Source: Verrucomicrobiota bacterium
Lineage (GTDB): Bacteria; Verrucomicrobiota; Verrucomicrobiia; Limisphaerales; AV2
Direction of reading: 5' to 3'
Length of the DNA: 11,563 nt
Assembly: GCA_003219345.1 (NCBI GenBank)
Contig: QHOP01000316.1
Span: 1 to 11,563, forward strand
Part shown: piece after piece, positions 6,316 to 11,021 of the stretch
How the letters are laid out: the number at the start of each line of letters is the position of its first letter
How positions within the stretch are numbered: position 1 is the stretch's first letter
The notes under the pieces: model-generated
Database searches by the model: none
Seen by the model: the letters and a program-made list of their open reading frames with translations, nothing else
What the model was told of the DNA's origin: nothing
Made by a program: the position numbers and the translations under genes

Positions 6316-7554
6316 ATGTCTGACGCCCAGTTCATGCGCCTCGCCCTCCGCCTCGCCCGGCGCGGCTATGGCACAACTTCGCCCAATCCAATGGTCGGCG
6401 CGGTGCTGGTGAAGAACGGCAAGATCATCGGCCAGGGCTGGCATCGGCGCGCGGGCGAATCGCACGCGGAAGTGGAAGCGGTTCGCGACGCGCACAAGCG
6501 TGATCACAGCACCAAAGGCGCGACGCTTTACGTCACCCTGGAACCGTGCAGCACGCACGGCCGCACGCCACCCTGCACCGAGGCCATCAAAGCAGCCGGG
6601 GTCAAGAGCGTCGTGGTCGGCGCGACGGACCTCAATCCGAAACATCGCGGCAAGGCTTTCAAAATTTTGAAACGCGCGGGAATTAAAGTCACGATGCTTG
6701 GAGAAGGGGAAGGTAGGGCGTGCCACCCCGTGCGCGCCGATCCGTATCCTGCCAGGCAGCAGCGCGCAGGGGACTGCGCGCCCTGCCAGAAAATTGCTGA
6801 CGAATGCGCGCGTCTGAACGAAGCGTTCAACCACTGGATTGTTCATCGCACGCCATTCGTCACAGTGAAGGCGGCGATGACCCTGGACGGGAAAATTGCG
6901 ACGGCCAGCGGCGAATCGAAATGGATCACCGGCGAAAAGGCGCGCGCTCACGCGATGAAACTGCGTCAGGGCGCGGATGCGATTCTGGTCGGCCTGAACA
7001 CGATTTTAACAGATGACCCGAGTCTGACTTTGCGAGCGCGGAACGCGGAACGCGGAACGCGGAATGACGGGAAGCCGCTGCGTCGAATCGTACTCGATGC
7101 GATGGCGCGAACGCCTTTGAACGCAAAAATAGTGAGCGACGAGCACGCGGCGTTGACCACGATTGTCGTCGGCAAAGTGGCGCCCAAAAAACGAGTGGCG
7201 GCGTTGGCAAGGCGCGTGAAAGTCATTGCCGCGCCGACGGTCAAATCGAAAATCGAACATGGAAAATCGAAAATCGATTTGCGCTGGCTGCTCAAAAAAC
7301 TTGGCAACGAAAATGTGACGAACCTGCTGGTCGAAGGCGGCGGCGAAGTGAACGCATCGTTTCTGCTCGCCGGTTTTGCGCAGCGCGTCAAGTTTTTTTA
7401 CGCGCCCAAAATCCTCGGCGGTCGCGACGCTCGGAAAGCGGTCGCCGGAGACGGCGTCCAGCGGCTGGCGGAAATTACTCAACTCCGCGAGGTGGAATGG
7501 CGCCGGCTGGGGCCGGATTTGCTGTTGACCGCTCGGGTTGGACCGGCATCGTAG
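6316..7554 (+). CDS. ribD: Bifunctional riboflavin biosynthesis deaminase/reductase RibD
   Basis: RibD deaminates the GTP-derived diaminopyrimidine and then reduces its ribose side chain with NADPH, the second and third steps of riboflavin synthesis. Deaminase domain (1-130): SPNPMVGAV (22-30), zinc ligands in SHAEVEAV (H50, E52) and EPCSTHGRTPPC (C78, C87). Reductase domain (about 165-410): VTVKAAMTLDGKIATASGES, GADAILVGLNTILTDDPSL (219-237), LLVEGGGEVNASFLL. At 412 aa it is about 40-50 longer than usual. Residues about 133-158 are encoded by a palindromic repeat between the two domains; residues about 240-249 and 309-321 come from short tandem repeats in variable loops. The TAG stop lies inside another repeat. 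All key residues are present, so it is probably active. ribE follows 98 nt later. Confidence 0.93.
   Translation: MSDAQFMRLALRLARRGYGTTSPNPMVGAVLVKNGKIIGQGWHRRAGESHAEVEAVRDAHKRDHSTKGATLYVTLEPCSTHGRTPPCTEAIKAAGVKSVVVGATDLNPKHRGKAFKILKRAGIKVTMLGEGEGRACHPVRADPYPARQQRAGDCAPCQKIADECARLNEAFNHWIVHRTPFVTVKAAMTLDGKIATASGESKWITGEKARAHAMKLRQGADAILVGLNTILTDDPSLTLRARNAERGTRNDGKPLRRIVLDAMARTPLNAKIVSDEHAALTTIVVGKVAPKKRVAALARRVKVIAAPTVKSKIEHGKSKIDLRWLLKKLGNENVTNLLVEGGGEVNASFLLAGFAQRVKFFYAPKILGGRDARKAVAGDGVQRLAEITQLREVEWRRLGPDLLLTARVGPAS
6712..6787. repeat. 76-bp palindromic (REP-like) element inside ribD
   Basis: The left end 6712-6737 (GGTAGGGCGTGCCACC onward) matches the reverse complement of the right end 6762-6787 at 20 of 26 positions, so the unit can fold into one long hairpin. 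It reads through in frame in ribD, in the linker between deaminase and reductase domains, adding about 26 residues including three cysteines. It has no ORF of its own. It resembles non-autonomous palindromic elements normally found between genes. Confidence 0.75.
7041..7061. repeat. Heptamer tandem repeat within ribD
   Basis: Three tandem copies of GAACGCG (7041-7061) followed by a degenerate copy GAATGAC encode residues around ARNAERGTRND of RibD. The reverse complement heptamer (GTTCCGC/ATTCCGC) occurs as a tandem run upstream of the PHP gene near 4126-4146. A second repeat of AAAATCGAAAATCGA type occurs at 7243-7277, also in a RibD loop. Both sit between conserved reductase motifs, so they are likely tolerated. 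Confidence 0.6.
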
Positions 7555-7650
7555 CGCAGGCATCCTGCCTGCAAGTTGCGAAGCTTCCGAGCTTAGCGCC
7601 AACGCGCGGCATGGATACCGCGCAACCGGCACGCTGGAGGCGCGCGCTGT
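7551..7650. repeat. 100-bp inverted-repeat element between ribD and ribE
   Basis: The ends 7551-7579 (GTAGCGCAGGCATCCTGCCT onward) and 7622-7650 are imperfect inverted repeats, 20 of 29 by eye. The ribD stop codon TAG (7552-7554) is the second to fourth base of the element, and the ribE ATG (7653) follows its right end by 2 nt. It thus fills the whole ribD-ribE gap and could form a hairpin just upstream of ribE translation. Confidence 0.65.
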
Positions 7651-7652
7651 TT

Positions 7653-8270
7653 ATGTTCACAGGCATTGTCGAAGAAACTGGCACCGTCGAAAGCATTAAG
7701 CCTTCGGCCCGGTCGATTCAACTGGTCGTGCGCGCGAAAGTCTGCGCCCGCGGACTGAAGGTCGGCGACAGCCTGGCCCTGAACGGCTGCTGTCTTACCG
7801 TCGTGAAGCTGGTTTCGCGCTCGAGACAGAAGCTGCTTCAGTTCGATTTGCTGCGCGAAACGTGGGAACGGACAAACCTCCAATTTGCCCGCGTCGGTTC
7901 GCCGGTCAATCTCGAACGATCGTTGCCGGTGAACGGCCGCCTCGGCGGGCATTTCGTTACCGGCCACATTGACGGCATGGGAACGATCATTCGCCGGGAA
8001 CGCGCCGGACAGGACCGCGCGCTCGAAATCGCCGCGCCGCCGGAGGTGATGCGTTACGTCGTGTTCAAGGGATCTGTTGCGGTTGATGGCATCAGTCTCA
8101 CCGTCGCGGCGGTTGCAAGGAAAAGTTTTCGCGTCTGGATTATTCCGCACACCTGTGAAGTCACGGCCCTGCGCGAACGCAAGGCGGGCGATGCTGTCAA
8201 TCTCGAGGCGGATCTGCTGGGGAAATATGTGGAGAAATTTTTGAAACAGAGCAAAGCATGGCCTGGTTGA
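7653..8270 (+). CDS. ribE: Riboflavin synthase, alpha-subunit type
   Basis: Riboflavin synthase dismutates two 6,7-dimethyl-8-ribityllumazine molecules to riboflavin and the diaminopyrimidine intermediate. The 205-aa protein begins MFTGIVEETGTV, the invariant family start, so ATG 7653 is chosen over the longer upstream frame. Two lumazine-binding barrels are visible: the first with VGDSLALNGCCLTV (37-50), the second with GGHFVTGHIDG (98-108), VAVDGISLTV (142-151) and HTCEVTALRERKAGD (166-180). The C-terminal helix NLEADLLGKYVEKFL closes the protein. Length is normal and the gene is intact. There is no Shine-Dalgarno; a repeat ends 2 nt upstream of the start. It should work with RibD; ribBA and ribH are not in the window. 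Confidence 0.95.
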   Translation: MFTGIVEETGTVESIKPSARSIQLVVRAKVCARGLKVGDSLALNGCCLTVVKLVSRSRQKLLQFDLLRETWERTNLQFARVGSPVNLERSLPVNGRLGGHFVTGHIDGMGTIIRRERAGQDRALEIAAPPEVMRYVVFKGSVAVDGISLTVAAVARKSFRVWIIPHTCEVTALRERKAGDAVNLEADLLGKYVEKFLKQSKAWPG

Positions 8271-8692
8271 TGGGTCTCGCCGCCGTTATTTGGCTTCAAT
8301 TTGCAATACTTTCAGTTCGCTGATGGAGGGCTCTTTTCCGCTCGGGGCTTTGAAAACGCAGGGACTTGGGCGGACATTTCAACTCTGAGTGGCATTCCGA
8401 ATGCTTCTTCGCTACATAGCGATGTTTCGTCGCCAGGGATGAATGGCCACTGCTGGCGCTCAGCTCGCGATCTGCGGTGTGTCCGCCACTGGTCGCACCG
8501 CACGTGATTTGCTCGCCTGCGTTTTGTCCTTTTTCACGGGCGAGTTAAAGGCGGTGCGGCCTGTCTCCTGGGTCGCACCGCAACGTCTTTGTCCGCGCCG
8601 AGGCATGAAGACTGCCTGGCCAGGCAGGCCGGTCACTCGGCCATTGTTCTGAGACACACCAGTCAGAAATGGGAAGGATCGCGACTGACAAT
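8271..8692. other. Non-coding or remnant DNA after ribE with repeats and a perfect palindrome
   Basis: I find no convincing gene. On the minus strand a frame ending at 8291-8289 gives a short C-terminus-like peptide ending SISELKVLQIEAK, but it is closed by a stop 28 codons upstream and may be a remnant. GGTCGCACCGC occurs twice, exactly 80 bp apart (8491-8501 and 8571-8581), with the inverted core GCGGTGC between them (8551-8557). A perfect 16-bp palindrome, CTGCCTGGCCAGGCAG, lies at 8612-8627. These look like pieces of small repeats. Confidence 0.4.
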
Positions 8693-8779
8693 TGGTGCGG
8701 ATAGCAGGACTTGAACCTGCAACAAGGATATTTTCGTCATTGCTCATAGTTGCCTTTCTACGCTTTTACCTGCTAGTCC
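8693..8779 (-). ncRNA. tRNA-like 3' end, possible tmRNA (ssrA) remnant or att site
   Basis: Read on the minus strand, 8720-8693 is a perfect tRNA-like 3' terminus: a T-arm with 5-bp stem GCAGG/CCTGC and loop TTCAAGT, a 7-nt acceptor strand TATCCGC, discriminator A and encoded CCA. The matching 5' acceptor GCGGATA is not found nearby, so it is not a whole tRNA. Just 5' of it, the sense sequence reads AGC AAT GAC GAA AAT ATC CTT GTT GCA, i.e. SNDENILVA, which lines up with the E. coli tmRNA tag ANDENYALAA; further 5' is GTAAAAGC (8769-8762), like the GUAAAAAGC before the tag in E. coli tmRNA. The part between tag and T-arm (pseudoknots) and the 5' tRNA half are missing. The T-arm/acceptor identification is firm; tmRNA origin is a reasoned guess. 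A tRNA 3' fragment left by an integrated element is the alternative. Confidence 0.5.
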
Positions 8780-8848
8780 TGATACGTGAGTAGCCTTGTA
8801 AATGCAAGCGGTTTTATGCATCTGTGGGCAACTGGCAGTAGAAAAAGG

Positions 8849-8934
8849 TGTGTCAGACTGTGTCAGCCAGTTGGCCTGTGTCAGGCTGTGTCAGAGACGA
8901 AATATGCCCGGTTTCTGTGTCAGGATTGTGTCAG
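8849..8934 (+). repeat. Six direct TGTGTCAG repeats in three pairs
   Basis: TGTGTCAG occurs exactly at 8849, 8859, 8877, 8887, 8916 and 8927. The copies form three pairs whose members are 10, 10 and 11 bp apart, about one helical turn. The array lies about 130-240 bp from the tRNA-like 3' end. Its layout is that of a protein-binding array (integrase arm sites, iterons or operators) rather than a CRISPR, as units are 8 bp. No cognate protein gene can be named in the window. Confidence 0.7.
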
Positions 8935-8960
8935 GCCCGGATCCAAAAAATGGCAGTTCA

Positions 8961-9059
8961 ACCACGGATGAACACAGATGGACACGGATACGGGGTTGGC
9001 GTGAATCTCGCGACGAAGTCTTTTCTGCAAATCCGTGTTCATCCGTGTCCATCCGTGGG
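8961..9059. repeat. MITE-like element with 29-bp terminal inverted repeats, copy 3
   Basis: The left end (8961-8989, beginning ACCACGGATGAACACAGAT) and the right end (9031-9059) are inverted copies with a few mismatches. At 99 bp it is the shortest copy. Its 41-bp interior contains GCGACGAAGTC (9010-9020), shared with copy 1 and likewise close to the right end, which supports common descent of the elements. Confidence 0.75.
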
Positions 9060-9138
9060 TAAGAATTCTTTCGAGTCCGGGCCAGAGAGGCGGCATCTTG
9101 ACCTGACAAGCGTGACCCGACGCATTAACATTCCGAGC

Positions 9139-9327
9139 ATGAGCGTGACGGAAATCATCAACGAACTGCCGAAGTTGACCGAAGCCGAATTACGATTAGT
9201 GCGCCAACGGTTGCTCGAACTCGCGGCCCAAAACCAGGACATCGAACTGTGCAACCAGGCAGCACTGGACGGCGCAATGATGCTCGACCGCATGCAGGAT
9301 GACGATGCCCGTCGTCAATCCCGGTGA
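9139..9327 (+). CDS. Small antitoxin-like protein
   Basis: The ATG at 9139 gives 62 residues starting MSVTEIINELPKLTEAELRL, followed by VRQRLLELA and a Gln/Asp-rich end. The frame is open upstream but runs through a repeat element, so the internal ATG is preferred. The helical LTEAELRLVRQRL pattern is common in short antitoxins paired with PemK/MazF-type toxins. The next ORF starts inside it (ATG 9305), an overlap typical of toxin-antitoxin pairs. Function is inferred mainly from position. Since the neighbour appears chimeric, the module is probably no longer complete. Confidence 0.55.
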   Translation: MSVTEIINELPKLTEAELRLVRQRLLELAAQNQDIELCNQAALDGAMMLDRMQDDDARRQSR

Positions 9328-9538
9328 AGTCTGGATGATTGATTTCAGGGCGGCCAAGGTCCGGCCGGCCTTGCTTCTGACTGGCACTCCCGCGGACGAC
9401 GAACTCTATATTGTGAAGGTGGCGCTGGAAGGATCAGCGAATTTGCCTGCTCCAGAAATCATCGCCCAGGAAATCACGGATGACTTGGAAGCCGCACTCG
9501 AACGATTCGCCACCATCGCGGAGGATTTGAAGAAATGA
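9305..9538 (+). pseudogene. Chimeric ORF: PemK/MazF-like toxin N-terminus joined to a probable HsdM C-terminus
   Basis: The ATG at 9305 has AGGA 5 nt upstream (9296-9299); an ATG at 9299 is a less likely start. Residues about 1-32 (MPVVNPGEVWMIDF, then AAKVRPALLLTGTPADDE) match the first strands of PemK/MazF endoribonuclease toxins. From about 9415 on, VALEGSANLPAPEIIAQEI and DDLEAALERFATIAEDLKK match, as I remember them, the C-terminal tail of type I restriction-modification DNA methyltransferase subunits (HsdM), not a toxin. The toxin C-terminal half and nearly all of hsdM are absent. The ORF stays open across the join. It therefore looks like a deletion or assembly junction between two accessory genes. 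Confidence 0.6.
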
Positions 9539-9603
9539 AGCGCCTGGAAACCTCGACTGCCGGCGTAACGCCGCCTACCCTGCGAAACCTTCAAGCAAGA
9601 ACC

Positions 9604-10329
9604 CTATTTGATTTTACCGAAGTTTTTTGATTCTTTCTCCTTAGCACCCTGATTGCAGTTCTTCACAGTTGTTAAGAGTAGAATCGATAGAACGACTAGA
9701 GACAAGGTCCGTGGTTCAGGAACCTCAACGACAAAGCCAGGTCCGAACATACCGAATATATCTCTCACTCCAGTTGATGCTGGAAAGGCCAACGCATCGG
9801 CGACAGATTGACGCATTTGCACAAACTGAACTCGCGGGTCAATCCGAAGACCGTAGAACGATGCGTTGTAGGAATCCAGCCCGTACACATAATCCGTAAC
9901 CACCCCCGGCATGAAAGCACCGATGACATAAGTTTGGCCAACTCGTAACTGCGTGGTTGGGACGCCAACCATACGAAAGTTTCCAACTAGTGGCACGATT
10001 TCACCCGAATCAATTGTAGCTGAAACCAATAGGTTGCCGGTATCGTCCCACAGGCCGATTTCGTGAGGCTGAGTAAAACCTCCACGGTCGTGGCCATCAA
10101 AAAGCCCCAACTGAATGACGGAAAGGTCCTCCTTTGCAATGAACTCCCAACCATCCGTCTGACTTGGACCGGCCCAGCTTCCACCATACATTCGCGTTCT
10201 GAACTCCACGACCGATTGACCAGCGCAGGGCTGAACCCATAAAAACACTACGCCCAATAGTACTGCGAAGGCGCACCGGGGAAAGTTTCTCGGAGAACCT
10301 CCATGAGCCACACGGGAATCGTTCATCAT
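9604..10329 (-). CDS. Secreted PEP-CTERM sorting-domain protein
   Basis: The 241-aa protein starts MMNDSRVAHGGS and has a signal peptide at about residues 16-38 (hydrophobic AFAVLLGVVFLWV, cleavage near CAG-Q). The mature region is a beta-rich domain with GWEFIAKEDLSVIQLGLFD, HEIGLWDDTGNLLVSATI and TYVIGAFMPG, a pattern I associate with PEP-CTERM proteins of unknown function. The C-terminus carries the exosortase signal: VPEPRTLSLVV and a short membrane helix. After the helix the tail KNCNQGAKEKESKNFGKIK is longer and less Arg-rich than usual. Expected fate is export, then exosortase processing at the cell envelope. It is transcribed toward the restriction-system remnant, and two palindromic operator-like sites lie 43-77 bp upstream of its start. 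Confidence 0.85.
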   Translation of the reverse strand: MMNDSRVAHGGSPRNFPRCAFAVLLGVVFLWVQPCAGQSVVEFRTRMYGGSWAGPSQTDGWEFIAKEDLSVIQLGLFDGHDRGGFTQPHEIGLWDDTGNLLVSATIDSGEIVPLVGNFRMVGVPTTQLRVGQTYVIGAFMPGVVTDYVYGLDSYNASFYGLRIDPRVQFVQMRQSVADALAFPASTGVRDIFGMFGPGFVVEVPEPRTLSLVVLSILLLTTVKNCNQGAKEKESKNFGKIK

Positions 10330-10371
10330 AAACCCAACCGATACTGCATTCTGTCTGTATTTCGCTCCTGT

Positions 10372-10406
10372 GCGTGAATCTCACGCTTTTCGCGTGAACC
10401 TCACGC
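10372..10406. promoter_or_regulatory. Two tandem 15-bp palindromic operator-like sites
   Basis: GCGTGAATCTCACGC (10372-10386) and GCGTGAACCTCACGC (10392-10406) each have perfect 6-bp half-sites GCGTGA/TCACGC around 3 bp. They differ by one base and their centres are 20 bp apart, about two helical turns, so bound dimers would face the same side. They lie upstream of the minus-strand PEP-CTERM gene and also upstream of the plus-strand ORF at 10456. The regulator is unknown. Confidence 0.5.
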
Positions 10407-10455
10407 CAAGGCTTACGTATTTGAGCTCGGTTTCAGCTCCGTAAGGCATAGTAGC

Positions 10456-10806
10456 ATGATCGGGGCCTGGTGTGTCGCCCGATCAGAAGATTTGTTGAAA
10501 GCCGCCGAATGGTGGCGTCTGTATCAGACGGCGGCGCAGTTTATCAACGAGTGCGAGCAACGTTGGCGAAATCAAACCGGCTGCCTCAGGGCAGAGCAAC
10601 AGAAGTGGCTAACGTGGGCACGCGACAATGCCAAGGCGATGTCGCCATTTGAGACTGGCTATCCTGACCCGGCCAAGGATGGAGCTTTTGACGCGGCGTC
10701 TGTTCCGTTTTGCGGACCATATCCAGCCAAGCGGGATTTCCCGCGTCCACCAACGATGCCGAGAATTCCACCGCCAGTTCAACAAAGTGGCTATGGGTCT
10801 GGCTAA
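10456..10806 (+). CDS. Unrecognised 116-residue protein, perhaps the C-terminal part of a longer gene
   Basis: I do not recognise a named family. The ORF has a helical, Trp-rich N-terminal half (LLKAAEWWRLYQTAAQFI, CEQRWRNQTG, WLTWARDNAKAMSP), then a Pro-rich end (FPRPPTMPRIPPPVQQSG). Spacing of W, R and A in the first half resembles C-terminal helices seen at the end of longer hypothetical proteins, which suggests an N-terminally truncated gene. In frame, DNA is open back to TGA at 10375-10377 but offers no better start. No Shine-Dalgarno is present. An 8-bp perfect inverted repeat (TGATCGGG 10457-10464, CCCGATCA 10478-10485) begins within the start codon. Confidence 0.4.
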   Translation: MIGAWCVARSEDLLKAAEWWRLYQTAAQFINECEQRWRNQTGCLRAEQQKWLTWARDNAKAMSPFETGYPDPAKDGAFDAASVPFCGPYPAKRDFPRPPTMPRIPPPVQQSGYGSG

Positions 10807-11021
10807 GCGCCCGAGCCGAAACAGCAATATCCTTTTTGGCTGAAATACCAGCGAAGATGAGCCTCATCGAATCCATCGCCACGCTGCGGGCGGGCGAACC
10901 TGCTGTCGGGGCAGTTGCGTGTGTCTGCGGAAGCTTTGGCGCAAGCAGGAGGGCCTGCCGTGTAGAGGTGGGTTGACCCATAACTTGACCCACACTTGAC
11001 CGACGGCGTATCCTCCGGGGC
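10807..11021 (+). promoter_or_regulatory. Gap before the Fic gene with a three-fold TTGACC repeat and a possible promoter
   Basis: Most of this gap has no credible gene. At its end TTGACC occurs three times, at 10973, 10985 and 10996, spaced 12 and 11 bp; the first two are TTGACCCA. The copy at 10985-10990 is 18 bp from TATCCT (11009-11014), a plausible -35/-10 pair. A start about 7 bp beyond TATCCT would fall at the ATG (11022), giving a leaderless mRNA. The repeats could also be operator half-sites. No Shine-Dalgarno precedes the ATG. Confidence 0.4.

Noticed and set aside
8460..8747. 95-residue minus-strand open frame across the tRNA-like end
   Set aside because: It begins with the tag-like codons and runs through the T-arm and repeats; there is no family resemblance, so it is not a protein gene.
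8849..8934. TGTGTCAG array as a CRISPR
   Set aside because: Units are only 8 bp, spacers are 2-21 bp and irregular, and no cas gene is present.
9535..9630. 31-residue ORF whose ATG overlaps the stop of the chimeric ORF (ATGA), as an hsdS start
   Set aside because: The ATGA overlap is suggestive, but the peptide does not look like HsdS and it passes through a CGGCGTAACGCCG hairpin; too short to support.
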